A DNA stretch of 56,057 nucleotides from Vicinamibacteria bacterium (GCA_022820825.1 JAJEEU010000061.1:1-56057), one strand, 5' to 3'. Numbered from the stretch's first letter, positions 15,254 through 25,064 are shown. Numbers and translations: made by a program. Notes: a model not told the origin generated them from the letters alone.

Positions 15254-17923
15254 ATGCCGTATTCACGACTGTTCGCCCGGTTGGGGTTGACGGCAATCTG
15301 CGCGGTGGGACAGGCCGCCGCGGCCGCGGCACAGACCGGCCCCGTCACGTTCACGGACCACATCCGCCCCATCATGGAGCGGAGCTGCTGGAACTGCCAC
15401 GGCGCGGCGGCGCAGCTTTCCGATCTCGATCTGCGTACGCGCGAGGGCGCGCTGGACGGCGGCTCGCGGGGCCCGGCGCTGGTGCCGGGGCGCGCCGAGG
15501 ACAGCCGCCTGTTCAGGATGGTGGCCGGCCTGGACCAGCCGGCAATGCCGATGAGCGGCGACGCGCTCACTGCCGGCGAGCTGCAGGCGGTGCGCGCCTG
15601 GATCGACGGCGGGGCGCACTGGGACGCCGCCGCCGCTACGTCGGCCGCCGACGCGCGCGCGGCGCTGGAGGGCGGCGGCCTGCCGCCGGGCGCGCGGGAG
15701 TACTGGGCGTTCCAGCGCCCGCTGCGCGCTACCGTGCCGGCCGCGGAAGAGTACGCGCATCCGGTCGACCGTTTCCTGGAAACGGCGCGACGTGACGCGG
15801 GTGTGACGGCGGCGCCGCAGGCGGACCGGCTGGCGCTCCTGCGCCGGGCATATCTCGACCTGACAGGTCTGCCGCCGACGCCGGCGCAGGTCGACGAGTA
15901 TCTGGCCGACACCGCGCGCGGGGCGTGGGAGCGGCTGATCGACCGCCTGCTCGACTCGACGCACTACGGGGAGCGCTGGGGCCGTCACTGGCTGGACGTG
16001 GCGCGCTACGCCGACTCCAGCGGCTTCGAGCAGGACTACAACCGTCCCAACGCCTGGCGCTACCGCGACTACGTCATCGACGCGTTCAACGCCGACAAGC
16101 CGTACAACCAGTTCATCCGCGAGCAGATCGCCGGCGACGAGCTGGACCACGTCACGGACGAGACGCTCATCGCCACCGGCTTCCTGCGCGCGGGTCCGCG
16201 GGTCCAGTTCCGCGAGAAGGACAACCCCGAGCGCCGCCACGACTACCTCGACGACGTGCTGGCGACGATTGGCCGCGGCATGCTCGGCATGACGGTGCAC
16301 TGCGCACGCTGCCACGACCACAAGTTCGACCCGATCCCGCAGCGCGACTACTACCGGCTGCAGGCGTCCATCTTCGGCTACGTCGAGACGGACTGGCCGC
16401 TGCTCGACCGCGCGGAAGCCGACGCCTGGCGCGCCCGGAATGCGGAGATCGACGGCCGGCAGCAGCCGCTGAAGGACGAAATCGCGGCGATCGAGGCGCC
16501 CTACCGGGATCGCTTCCGCCGGGAGCTGATCGAGGAGCGGTTCCCGGCGAACGTCCAGGCGGCGGCGTTCAAGCCGGAAGCCGAACGCACGCCGGGCGAG
16601 CAGCTCCTGGCGGCGCAGGTGCTCTCCATCAACTCGCCGCGCTGGGACATCGAGGGGGCGCTGGGTCCGGACGACAGGGAGCGCCGGGATGCGCTGCGCG
16701 AGCAGGTCGCCGCGCTGGACGCGGAGCGGCCGCCGCCGCCGGACATGGCGGAGATCGTCACCGACGGCGACTACCGCTTCACCCCGGACGGTCCGGGCGA
16801 CAGCATCATCGGTTGTCCCGAATGCCGTATCCCGCCGGACGAGCCGGGCACGTTCCTGCACGAGGCGGACGGGCCGGCCTACGAGGCGCCGCCCAGCTAT
16901 TTCCTGATCCGCGGCGATCCGTTCAGCCCCGGCTCGGAGATGTCGCCGGGTTTCCTGAGCGTCGCCACCTACGGTGATCCGCCCACCGTCATTCCGCGTC
17001 CGGACGGGCGGACCTCCGGCCGCAGGCTGGCGCTCGCGGAGTGGATTGCGTCGCGCGACAACCCGCTGACGGCGCGCGTCATCGTCAACCGCGTCTGGCA
17101 CCACCACTTCGGACGCGGCATCGTGCGCACGCTCGACAACCTGGGGCGGATGGCCGATCCGCCCACCCACCCCGAGCTGCTCGACTGGCTGGCGGTGGAG
17201 TTCATGGACCGCGGCTGGAGCATCAAGGCGCTGCACCGGCTGCTGATGACGTCCGAGGCGTATCGGATGGCCTCGTTGCATGACGACGCGGCGAGCGCGG
17301 CGGCCGACCCCGAAAACCGGCTGCTGTGGCGCTACCGGCCGCAACGGCTGGAGGCCGAGGCGTTGCGCGACGCCATCATGACGGTCAGCGGCGGCATCGA
17401 CCTCACGGTGGGCGGACCGCCGGTGTTCCCGCACATTCCGGAGGACGTCCTCCGGACATCCGGCGGCAAGGGGCTGTGGTGCGGTACCCCGCCGGACGGC
17501 AAGTCGGTCGTAGCGCCGCACGAGGGCATCTGGTGCGTCGAGCCGGATGAGCCCGAGACGTGGCGCCGCAGCGTCTACGTCTACCGGCGCCGCTCGCTGG
17601 GCTTCCCGTTCTTCGACACGTTCGACCTGCCGGACCAGAACCAGACGGCGGCGGCCCGCAACGTTTCGACCGTGTCCACGCAGGCGCTGACGCTGCTGAA
17701 CAACCCGTTCGTGCTGAACCAGGCGGAGCTGTTCGCCGCGCGGCTCGAGCGGCAGGCGCCGGGCGACGCGGCGCGGCAGATCGAGCTGGCCTACCGCATC
17801 GCGCTGACGCGCCCCCCGACCGCAGAGGAAGCGGCCGTCGCGGCCGAGCTCGTCGCAGGCCAGTCGCTGGCCGACTTCACGCACGTGATGCTCAACCTGA
17901 ACGAGTTCCTGTACCTGAGGTAG
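15254..17923 (+). CDS. Secreted cytochrome-DUF1549-DUF1553 protein (PSCyt1/PSCyt2/PSD1)
   Basis: An 889-residue protein. After a signal peptide, C45-W-N-C48-H49 lies in the planctomycete-type cytochrome C domain; DUF1549 follows, with HYGERWGRHWLDVARYADSS and a second motif C350-A-R-C353-H354 (CARCHDHKFDPIP). The C-terminal DUF1553 has RVIVNRVWHHHFGRGIVRT and ALTLLNNPFVLNQ. This architecture is widespread in Planctomycetes, Verrucomicrobia and Acidobacteria and always travels with a DUF1501 protein; it is thought to act in breakdown of sulfated or complex polymers, but no reaction is established. ATG 15254 has AGGGGA upstream; the frame is open further back without a better start. Confidence 0.9.
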   Translation: MPYSRLFARLGLTAICAVGQAAAAAAQTGPVTFTDHIRPIMERSCWNCHGAAAQLSDLDLRTREGALDGGSRGPALVPGRAEDSRLFRMVAGLDQPAMPMSGDALTAGELQAVRAWIDGGAHWDAAAATSAADARAALEGGGLPPGAREYWAFQRPLRATVPAAEEYAHPVDRFLETARRDAGVTAAPQADRLALLRRAYLDLTGLPPTPAQVDEYLADTARGAWERLIDRLLDSTHYGERWGRHWLDVARYADSSGFEQDYNRPNAWRYRDYVIDAFNADKPYNQFIREQIAGDELDHVTDETLIATGFLRAGPRVQFREKDNPERRHDYLDDVLATIGRGMLGMTVHCARCHDHKFDPIPQRDYYRLQASIFGYVETDWPLLDRAEADAWRARNAEIDGRQQPLKDEIAAIEAPYRDRFRRELIEERFPANVQAAAFKPEAERTPGEQLLAAQVLSINSPRWDIEGALGPDDRERRDALREQVAALDAERPPPPDMAEIVTDGDYRFTPDGPGDSIIGCPECRIPPDEPGTFLHEADGPAYEAPPSYFLIRGDPFSPGSEMSPGFLSVATYGDPPTVIPRPDGRTSGRRLALAEWIASRDNPLTARVIVNRVWHHHFGRGIVRTLDNLGRMADPPTHPELLDWLAVEFMDRGWSIKALHRLLMTSEAYRMASLHDDAASAAADPENRLLWRYRPQRLEAEALRDAIMTVSGGIDLTVGGPPVFPHIPEDVLRTSGGKGLWCGTPPDGKSVVAPHEGIWCVEPDEPETWRRSVYVYRRRSLGFPFFDTFDLPDQNQTAAARNVSTVSTQALTLLNNPFVLNQAELFAARLERQAPGDAARQIELAYRIALTRPPTAEEAAVAAELVAGQSLADFTHVMLNLNEFLYLR

Positions 17924-17928
17924 CAAGC

Positions 17929-19401
17929 ATGGCCGGCCATCACCACAACTGCCGCAGGAAGACGATCTGGTCGCGCCGCGATTTCCTGTTCCAGTCGGGC
18001 GGCGGCATCGCCGGCGTGGCCCTGGCCGACCTGCTGCAGCGCGAGGGTCTGCTGGCCGCGGCGGCGCAGCAGTCCGACACGTGCGCGGCGCCGGTTCCCG
18101 GCAACCCGTTCGCGCCGAAGCCGCCGCACTTCGCGCCGCGCGCCACGGCGGTCATCTCGCTCTTCATGAGCGGCGGCGTGAGCCAGGTCGACACGTTCGA
18201 CCCGAAGCCCGCGCTGGAGCGGTACGCCGGCGAGCCGCTGGCCGACTCGGTGGTCGTGCGCCAGGGGCACCCCGGTCCGCTGATGCCCAGCCCGTTCGCG
18301 TTCCGCAAGCACGGCGAGAGCGGCATCGACGTGTCGGAGATCTTCCCGCACCTGGCCCGCAAGGTCGACGGGATGGCGTTCATCCGCTCGCTCCACGGCC
18401 GGTCGAACGACCACATCCAGGCGACCTACGAGATGCAGAGCGGCCAGCTCCGGATGGGCTTTCCGGCCGTCGGAGCGTGGGTCACCTATGGCCTCGGCTC
18501 GGAGAGCGCGAGCCTGCCGGCGTACGTCGTGATGAACGACCACCGCGGCGGTCCGCTCGGCGGGCCGAACGACTGGAGCGCCGGGTTCATGCCGGCGACC
18601 TACCAGGGGACGCTCTTCCGCGCCGTGGGAGACCCGATCGTCGACCTCCAGCCGCCGGACGGGATGAGCGCGGAACAGCAGCGCGCGCGGCTGGACGCGC
18701 TCGCGAAGTTGAATGCCATCGACCTGGAGAAGAACCCGGGCAACTCGGAGCTGGCCGCCCGCATCTCGTCGTACGAGCTGGCCTACCGCATGCAGGGCTG
18801 TGCGCCCGAGGCGGTGGACATCAGCGCCGAATCCGCGGCGACGCAGAAGCTGTACGGTCTCGACGAGTCGCTCACGGAGCCGTTCGGCCGGCAGTGTCTG
18901 CTGGCGCGGCGCCTCGTCGAGCGCGGCGTCCGCTTCGTGCAATTGTTCCACGGCGGCCTGGGCCAGCAGAACACCGATACGTGGGACGCGCACAGCAACC
19001 TGAAGGAGAACCACAGCCTGCACGCGGCGGAGACCGATCTGCCGATTGCCGGTCTGCTGACCGACGTTGAAGCGCGCGGGTTGCTCGACTCCACGCTGGT
19101 CGTCTGGCACGCCGAGTTCGGGCGCATGCCGATCTCGCAGCGCGGCGTGGGGCGCGACCACAACCCGGGCACGATGACGGGCTGGATGGCCGGCGCCGGA
19201 ATCCAGGGCGGACAGGTGATCGGCGCGAGCGACGAGTTCGGCTACCAGGCGGTGGAGCAGCGCATCTCGTCACACGACCTGCACGCGACCATTCTCCACC
19301 TGCTCGGCATCGATCACACGAAGCTGACCTACCGCTACAACGGCCGCGACATGCGCCTCACGGACGTCCACGGAATACCGATCCCACAAATTGTCGCCTG
19401 A
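17929..19401 (+). CDS. DUF1501 protein with Tat signal
   Basis: A 490-residue member of the DUF1501 family, related to the alkaline phosphatase/sulfatase fold. A twin-arginine signal is visible (SRRDFLFQSGGGIAG, about residues 17-31). Family landmarks are LFMSGGVSQVDTFDPKP, FIRSLHGRSNDH, LDSTLVVWHAEFGRMP and GRDHNPGTMTGWMAG near the end, with metal-type His/Asp residues. It starts 5 bp after the DUF1549/DUF1553 stop, the standard pairing, and the two products probably act together in the periplasm. Export in folded form through Tat suggests a metal cofactor loaded in the cytosol. Confidence 0.92.
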   Translation: MAGHHHNCRRKTIWSRRDFLFQSGGGIAGVALADLLQREGLLAAAAQQSDTCAAPVPGNPFAPKPPHFAPRATAVISLFMSGGVSQVDTFDPKPALERYAGEPLADSVVVRQGHPGPLMPSPFAFRKHGESGIDVSEIFPHLARKVDGMAFIRSLHGRSNDHIQATYEMQSGQLRMGFPAVGAWVTYGLGSESASLPAYVVMNDHRGGPLGGPNDWSAGFMPATYQGTLFRAVGDPIVDLQPPDGMSAEQQRARLDALAKLNAIDLEKNPGNSELAARISSYELAYRMQGCAPEAVDISAESAATQKLYGLDESLTEPFGRQCLLARRLVERGVRFVQLFHGGLGQQNTDTWDAHSNLKENHSLHAAETDLPIAGLLTDVEARGLLDSTLVVWHAEFGRMPISQRGVGRDHNPGTMTGWMAGAGIQGGQVIGASDEFGYQAVEQRISSHDLHATILHLLGIDHTKLTYRYNGRDMRLTDVHGIPIPQIVA

Positions 19402-19406
19402 GCGGG

Positions 19407-21560
19407 TTAGTGCGCCAGCGGGTCGGGGCGGATCTGGAACTTGACCAGGTTGCCCGGCTCCTCCGGTCCGCCCTCGACGTGCCAGGCCGCGTCGGCGCCG
19501 TAGGTGGCGTAGACGCCGCGGCCCTTCCATCCGGCGTCGGGGTCGTCGATGCGGCCGTCGAGCCCGCGGCTGTGGAACCCGAGCGGATACGGCACCCGCA
19601 GGATGGTCCATTCGCCGCTTTCCGGATCGAGCGCCAGCAGAGAATCGGAGCTCGATCCGTTGGCGATCGGGACGTTCTCGCCCAGGCCGAGCGTGTTGAA
19701 CTGGTCGACCCAGTTGTAATAGTGGAAGTCGGTCCCGATGTCGGTGTTGCGGAAGTTGGGTCCCGGCGCCTTGTAGAACGACCAGCCGGCGTCGCACTGC
19801 CGTCCGCCGCGCACCTCCGGCCCGCCGAAGACGGCGCACTTGCCGCGGTCGAATGACGCGAAGTGGCTGCTGCCGGCCAGCGCCGTCCAGAGCACGCCGT
19901 CGCGGTCGATGTCGAGGCCGCGGGTCCGGTAGCCCTTCTCGACCGGCACGATGTACAGCTCGCTGATGCAGCTCGCGGGCGGGTCGTCGCCGCGGTCGAG
20001 CCGCAGCAGACGTCCCGGGAAGTCGTCCGAAACGATCCAGACGGCGTCGTCCAGCGGGTTGGCGATGATGCCGTAGGCGCCGACCGCGACGCGCGTGTCG
20101 AGCGCCGGATTGAACGCCGCGGGTTCGGGGCTGCCGCGCGGCGGCGGTTCGTTCCACGGCCGGGTGATGACACCGTCGCCGTTCGTGTCGATGACGGTCG
20201 GGCACCAGCCCTGGGAGCGCTGCTCGTCGCCGGTCGCGTCGTACAGCTTCGTGTCCAGCCAGCCGATCACGTCCCCTCCGCCGCTGAAATAGAGCGTGTC
20301 CTGCTCGTCCTCGGCGAACTGCAGGTGGTGCGTGCCGTAGCACGTGCCGATCAGCTCGAACTCTCCGGATTCCGGGTCGTAGTAGCCGGTGTGGCGGAAG
20401 GCGCGGTCGAGCGGGAAGTACCGCGCGTACCTGTTGTCCGACCCGGCGCGGCACCAGTCCGGGTTGTCCGGGTGGCGGATGCGCGTCGTCAGCCATACGC
20501 GCCCCTCCGCGTCGATCATCGGGTTGTGCGGGTTGGCCGGGTCGTTCCACACCGCCTCGGTCCCGAAGTCGCGCCACGGCTTGAAGCCTTCGGTCGCGAA
20601 CATCGAAGGCACCGGCGGATCGTTGTCGCGCAGCGGGATCTTGATCATCTCCGAACGGTGCTCGGTCGTGTCGGTCACCAGCAGGAAGTCGTTGCCGATG
20701 TCGACGCCGTACAGCGGACCGTTGGCGTTCACGCGCGGGTTGCGCTTGTCGGTGGCGATCTCGTCGTGCACGAAGGCGACGTTGTTGCCCCAGTTCCACA
20801 TGGTGATGACGACGTTGCGCTCGATGCCGGCCGGCCGCGGCGGGGCAGGGGGCGCTTCGCCGGCCGCGATCCGGTCGGTCCAGTCCACCAGCATGTCGAG
20901 GGCGCGCTCGCGGCCGAAGCCGGTGATGAAGCTGTTCATGCGCGACCCGCGCTGGCCGCGCTGCACGCGGTCGTTCCAGGCCGTGCGGGCCGAGTCGAAT
21001 TCGTCGAGGTCCGGGATCTCGCGCGTGCGCTCGCTGCCGACCTGGTGGCAGCGCTGGCAGCCCTTGAGGTTGTTGATCCACTCGGCCTGGCTGCCCATCA
21101 GCGGGTTGATGCCGTTGCCGTCCGGGCCGGTGCCGGGGAAGTCGTGCGCCGCCGGCAGCTCGATGAGCGACAGCCAGTAGGTGGAGGGATAGACCTGCGC
21201 GGCGTCGCGCGGCGTGGGCGCCACCACGGCGGTCAGGTCGAGCCGCTGGTCCGGCCGCCCGGCGACCGGCTCGGAATCGACCAGGCCGTAGCCGCGCACC
21301 CAGACGTCGTATCGGGCGTCCGGCAGCTCCGGCAGGACGTAGCGCCCGTCGTCGCCGGTGACGACTATCTTGCGGAAGACGGTATCCAGGTCGCCGGTCT
21401 CGGCAATCACCCAGACTCCGGCTTCCGGGCCGTCCGAGCTCGTGACGACACCCCGGATGACACCGTCGTTCTCCGCCGCTGCCAGGGCGGAGCCTGTCGC
21501 CGCCGCGCAGGCCAGCGCCGCGCACGCCACCGCCACGTTGCCCGGCCGCAGCTTTCTCAT
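19407..21560 (-). CDS. Secreted carboxypeptidase-regulatory-like / CXXCH / beta-propeller protein
   Basis: A 717-residue secreted protein. Residues about 33-110 form a carboxypeptidase-regulatory-like Ig domain (GVIRGVVTSSDGPEAGVWV); C168-Q-R-C171-H172 is a c-heme motif in GCQRCHQVGSE; the remainder is a beta-propeller (VWLTTRIRHP, LLRLDRGD, GLDIDRDGVLWTAL) resembling streptogramin-lyase/NHL blades. No catalytic set is certain. It may be a heme sensor or oxidoreductase that binds a polysaccharide or small ligand. ATG 21560 overlaps the stop of the upstream zinc-ribbon gene (ATGA), though a GAGG is also present before it. It is convergent with DUF1501, with 5 bp between stops. Confidence 0.8.
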   Translation of the reverse strand: MRKLRPGNVAVACAALACAAATGSALAAAENDGVIRGVVTSSDGPEAGVWVIAETGDLDTVFRKIVVTGDDGRYVLPELPDARYDVWVRGYGLVDSEPVAGRPDQRLDLTAVVAPTPRDAAQVYPSTYWLSLIELPAAHDFPGTGPDGNGINPLMGSQAEWINNLKGCQRCHQVGSERTREIPDLDEFDSARTAWNDRVQRGQRGSRMNSFITGFGRERALDMLVDWTDRIAAGEAPPAPPRPAGIERNVVITMWNWGNNVAFVHDEIATDKRNPRVNANGPLYGVDIGNDFLLVTDTTEHRSEMIKIPLRDNDPPVPSMFATEGFKPWRDFGTEAVWNDPANPHNPMIDAEGRVWLTTRIRHPDNPDWCRAGSDNRYARYFPLDRAFRHTGYYDPESGEFELIGTCYGTHHLQFAEDEQDTLYFSGGGDVIGWLDTKLYDATGDEQRSQGWCPTVIDTNGDGVITRPWNEPPPRGSPEPAAFNPALDTRVAVGAYGIIANPLDDAVWIVSDDFPGRLLRLDRGDDPPASCISELYIVPVEKGYRTRGLDIDRDGVLWTALAGSSHFASFDRGKCAVFGGPEVRGGRQCDAGWSFYKAPGPNFRNTDIGTDFHYYNWVDQFNTLGLGENVPIANGSSSDSLLALDPESGEWTILRVPYPLGFHSRGLDGRIDDPDAGWKGRGVYATYGADAAWHVEGGPEEPGNLVKFQIRPDPLAH

Positions 21561-22273
21561 CGCCGCCTCACCTCTGCCGCGCCGGGTGCGGAACCGGCCG
21601 GCCGCTCCACTACGGACCGCCCGCCGCCGGCTGTCAAGTGCCGGCGCTCCCGCGCGTTCCGCTTGTATGAGGCCGCCTTGTCGAGACATGTCCGGCAACG
21701 CTTCGAGAACTCGCCGGTCTCGAGTTTCACGCGCGGGCGCTCGCCGCAGGCACCGCAAAGCCCGGCCGCGAGCCGGCGCGTGCGGATCTCCTTTGCCCTG
21801 CGGCTTTCCGCCTCGGCACACACCCGGCACTTGGCGTGCTCCCAGCCGTCGGGGAGCGGCTGCGTGCACTGCCGGCAGGCGCCAGCCTCACGGAGCCGTG
21901 TCGAGCGCGCCGCATTATTTTCGCGGTGACGTTCGCGGCACTTGCGGCAAATCGTCATCCCGTCGAGCGCGGGCGTATTGAGGCAGGTCTGGCACAATCC
22001 CCTGCGGGCTGCCTCCCGGCGGTGCTTCCGCATATTCTCGACGTTGCGGAGCCGTACGCACCGCCGGCAGATCCGCCTCTTGGGCTCGAATTCGTCGAGC
22101 GACCGATGGATCCAGCAAACCCGGCACTGCCGGGTCGGCGACACCGCGGGCGAATCCGGCCCGCGGGTGTCGGTCAGCGAGTCACGGCCGTTCCAGATCG
22201 AGATGAAGAGCACGGTGCACCGCGAAGCCGCGGGCGAGGAATCGAATCCCGCACGCCCACCTGGCCGCAGCAT
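21557..22273 (-). CDS. Protein with four paired-CXXC zinc-ribbon repeats
   Basis: About 238 residues, with no signal peptide. Numbered from the upstream GTG at 22312, four repeats each carry two CXXC pairs: C63/C66 with C82/C85, C107/C110 with C122/C125, C146/C149 with C162/C165, and C186/C189 with C206/C209, linked by Arg/Lys-rich helices (about 15-20 residues between pairs). Each repeat should bind one zinc ion, and the basic linkers suggest nucleic-acid binding. Repeat 1 (CRVCWIHRSLDEFEPKRRIC) resembles zinc ribbons of HNH-nuclease-associated proteins, but no HNH site is present. Start uncertain: GTG 22312, ATG 22273 and GTG 22213 all lack good ribosome sites; the first 45 residues look poorly conserved. 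Its stop overlaps the propeller gene start. Confidence 0.65.
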   Translation of the reverse strand: MLRPGGRAGFDSSPAASRCTVLFISIWNGRDSLTDTRGPDSPAVSPTRQCRVCWIHRSLDEFEPKRRICRRCVRLRNVENMRKHRREAARRGLCQTCLNTPALDGMTICRKCRERHRENNAARSTRLREAGACRQCTQPLPDGWEHAKCRVCAEAESRRAKEIRTRRLAAGLCGACGERPRVKLETGEFSKRCRTCLDKAASYKRNARERRHLTAGGGRSVVERPAGSAPGAAEVRRR

Positions 22274-22507
22274 CGGATTCTTATCACAAAAAGCGACAAG
22301 CTCCAAAGTCACAGCAGGATGCAGCGAATGTACAGCGATTCAGTTGCCGAATATGGTGATAGGACCACGATCTTCGCCGGGCGCCACCCGGCGGCGCTTG
22401 AACCTGTCCGGCGACCCAGCGGGACCTGTCGGTCCGCAGCGATATCGGAAGGGGCGCACTCCAGTCGGGCGGTCGAAAACTGCGCCGCACCCGGGAGCGA
22501 CCGGGCG

Positions 22508-22513
22508 TAGAAT
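22508..22513 (+). promoter_or_regulatory. -10-like box TAGAAT before the DUF1080-PQQ gene
   Basis: TAGAAT matches five of six -10 positions and ends 18 bp before ATG 22532, leaving room for a short leader with GGGAGG. No clear -35. The 220-bp gap upstream, shared with the divergent zinc-ribbon gene, shows no other feature. Confidence 0.4.
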
Positions 22514-22531
22514 GGCCGCACGGGAGGAACC

Positions 22532-25045
22532 ATGAGAATCGCCACCCAGACGGTCCTGCTCGCGTGTCTGCTCCTGGCGCCCGCCGGCGCATTGCCGGCG
22601 CAGCCGGCGAATCCGGCGACGCCGCTCTTCAACGGCCGCAACCTGGACGGCTGGGAGATCGTCAACGGCGGCCCGTTCTCCGTGGAAGACGGCGTGCTCA
22701 AGGTGAACGGCGGCACCGGCTGGCTGCGATCCAACGATACGTTCGGCGACTTCGTGCTCACCATGGAGTTCCGCTTCCTCGAGCCCGAGGCGCCCAGCGG
22801 CATCTTCATCCGCACCGCTCACACCAGCAACGACGACGAGAACGGCTGGCCGAACAACGGCTACCAGGTGCAGTGCATGGACACCGCCACCGGCGACTTC
22901 CCGCTGGGTCAGCTAATGCCGTACGGCGCGCCGCCGTTCGAGCACGAGCTCGACCGCGAGGCGCTGCAGCGCGCGTACCGGCCGACGGGGGAGTGGCACA
23001 CCTACGAGATCACGGCGGAGGGCGAGAACCTGTGGGTGCGCCTGAACGGCGAGCTGATCACGACCTCGACGAGCATCAGGCAGTTGCGCGGGCATATCGG
23101 AATCCAGGCCGAGCGGGGCCGGCTGGAGTTCCGCCGTATCGAGATCGCGGCGCAGGAATCCGGCCGTCATCCCGGCGCCGACTGGCCGACCTACAACCGC
23201 GACCTGGCCGGGACGCGGTATTCGTCGCTCACCCAGATCAACGCCGCCAACGTGGGCGACCTGCGCGAAGCCTGGTCGTATCGCTTCCACCACGAAGATC
23301 GGATCGTGACGGGTCCGGATCCGACCGACGTCTTCCAGCAGGTGACGCCCATCGTGGTCGACGGCGTGATGTATCTGGCGGCGGGCGACCGGGTGGTCGC
23401 CCTGCGGCCGGAGACAGGCGAGGAGATCTGGCGGCACCAACTCACCGAGGGACTGGTGTCGTACCGCGGCCTGACCTACTGGCCGGGGAGCGGCGAGCAC
23501 GGGGAGCGCATCTTTTTCACGTCGCTGTGGAAGGTGATCGCGCTGGACGCGCGCACCGGCGAGCGCGACCCCATGTTCGGCAACGGTGGCGAGGTGGAGC
23601 TGCGCGTGCCGTACGCCGGCGTGCCGGTCGTCTCGCGGGACATCCTGGTGCTCGGCTCCAATGCGTACGGTCCCGGGGAGGTGCACCGCGCGCCGCACCT
23701 CGACCAGCCGCGGGGCGGGGGAGAGCCGCCGTACGCGTATCCGCGCGCGCTCGACGCGAAGACGGGCAGGCTGCTCTGGGAGTTCCCGACGATGCCGCGC
23801 GAGACCGACTTCGGCAGCGAAACGTGGGGCAACAACAGTTGGCGCGATCGGATCGGCAACAACGTGTGGGCGGTCACGCTGACGGTGGACGAGGAGCGCG
23901 GGCTCGTCTACCTGCCGGTCAGCGGACCAGGATCGAACTTCTACGGCGGCGACCGCCCCGGCGACAACCTGTTCGGGAACACGACGATAGCGGTCGACAT
24001 CGAGACCGGCGGGCTTGAGTGGCACTTCCAGAACATCCACCACGAGCTGTGGGACTACAACCTGCCGCCCGCGCCCGGCCTGTTCAACGTGGAGCGGGAC
24101 GGGGAGATCATCCCGGCGCTGGCGCAGGTGGGCAAGACGGCGTACATGTTCGTCCTGAACCGGCACACGGGCGAGCCGGTGTTCGGGGTGGAGGAGCGGC
24201 CTGTGCCGGCGGGCGACGTGCCGGGCGAGCACTATTCGCCGACGCAGCCGTTCCCGGTAAAGCCGCCGCCGCTCTCGCGCGTCAGCATCGACCGCGACGA
24301 CATCGTGACGGCGGCCGACACGAACGCGGCGCATGCCGCCGCCTGCCGCGAGCGCTGGGACGAGGTCGGCTACTACAACGCCGGCCCGTTCACGCCGCTG
24401 AACCTGCGGGCAGAGGGTACGCCGCCGTCGCTCGTCTTTCCCGGCAGCGGCGGCGGGGTGAACTGGGGCGGGACGGCCTACGATCCGGAGCTGGGCTACA
24501 TGCTGGTCAACACGCGCGACCGGCCCGGCCTGCTCGCCGGCTGGATGGACGAGAACCCGAACTACGGAGCGGACACGCCGGACCACGTGGCGTACATCCG
24601 CGTCAGCGGTCCGCCGTTCGTGGCGCCGTACTTCGACGAAAACGGCGAGCAGCGCGGCTTCCTGCGGTGCTTCAAGCCGCCGTGGGCGCGGCTGCTGGCG
24701 GTGGACGTGCAGAGCGGCGACATCGCCTGGGAGGTCCCGCTGGGCATCGAGGAGCGCCTGCCGGAAGGCAAGCAGCGCGCCGGCAGCCACGGCGTCGGCG
24801 GCCCGATGGTTACGGCCGGCGGTCTGACGTTCATCGGCGCCACCGGGGACCGCCGGTTCCGGGCGTTCGACACCCGCACCGGCGAGGAGCTGTGGTCGGT
24901 TGCCTTCGACTACAACGTCGAGGCGATCCCGATGACGTACGAAGGCAGCGACGGCCGGCAGTACGTCGCCGTCAACGTGTCGGCCGGCGCCTCTGAAGAG
25001 ACCCGCGGCAACGAGCGCCTCGTGGTGTTCGCGCTGCCTGAGTAA
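22532..25045 (+). CDS. DUF1080 domain fused to PQQ-dependent dehydrogenase
   Basis: An 837-residue secreted protein. Residues about 27-212 are DUF1080 (3-keto-disaccharide hydrolase, LamG-like), shown by LFNGRNLDGWEIVNGGPFSV, PSGIFIRT and GHIGIQAERGRLEFRRI. From about residue 216 (DWPTYNRDLAGTRYSSLTQI) the rest is a quinoprotein beta-propeller with tryptophan-docking repeats such as ALRPETGEEIWRHQL, FYGGDRPGDNLFGNTTIAVD and LLAVDVQSGDIAWEVPLG. Known relatives oxidise sugars or alcohols in the periplasm with PQQ. The fusion suggests one protein that binds or cleaves a glycan-like substrate and oxidises the product (inference). GGAGG precedes ATG 22532. A C-terminal remnant of a second copy is at 30749-30840. 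Confidence 0.9.
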   Translation: MRIATQTVLLACLLLAPAGALPAQPANPATPLFNGRNLDGWEIVNGGPFSVEDGVLKVNGGTGWLRSNDTFGDFVLTMEFRFLEPEAPSGIFIRTAHTSNDDENGWPNNGYQVQCMDTATGDFPLGQLMPYGAPPFEHELDREALQRAYRPTGEWHTYEITAEGENLWVRLNGELITTSTSIRQLRGHIGIQAERGRLEFRRIEIAAQESGRHPGADWPTYNRDLAGTRYSSLTQINAANVGDLREAWSYRFHHEDRIVTGPDPTDVFQQVTPIVVDGVMYLAAGDRVVALRPETGEEIWRHQLTEGLVSYRGLTYWPGSGEHGERIFFTSLWKVIALDARTGERDPMFGNGGEVELRVPYAGVPVVSRDILVLGSNAYGPGEVHRAPHLDQPRGGGEPPYAYPRALDAKTGRLLWEFPTMPRETDFGSETWGNNSWRDRIGNNVWAVTLTVDEERGLVYLPVSGPGSNFYGGDRPGDNLFGNTTIAVDIETGGLEWHFQNIHHELWDYNLPPAPGLFNVERDGEIIPALAQVGKTAYMFVLNRHTGEPVFGVEERPVPAGDVPGEHYSPTQPFPVKPPPLSRVSIDRDDIVTAADTNAAHAAACRERWDEVGYYNAGPFTPLNLRAEGTPPSLVFPGSGGGVNWGGTAYDPELGYMLVNTRDRPGLLAGWMDENPNYGADTPDHVAYIRVSGPPFVAPYFDENGEQRGFLRCFKPPWARLLAVDVQSGDIAWEVPLGIEERLPEGKQRAGSHGVGGPMVTAGGLTFIGATGDRRFRAFDTRTGEELWSVAFDYNVEAIPMTYEGSDGRQYVAVNVSAGASEETRGNERLVVFALPE

Positions 25046-25064
25046 CAAAAAGGACATTCGAGAG

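Noticed and set aside
22213-22280. A minus-strand stretch resembling a tRNA T-arm (GCGGGATTCGATTCCTCGC)
   Set aside because: The stem needs a wobble and a nine-base loop, and no D-arm, anticodon arm or acceptor stem could be assembled around it. It is treated as part of the uncertain N-terminus of the zinc-ribbon gene.
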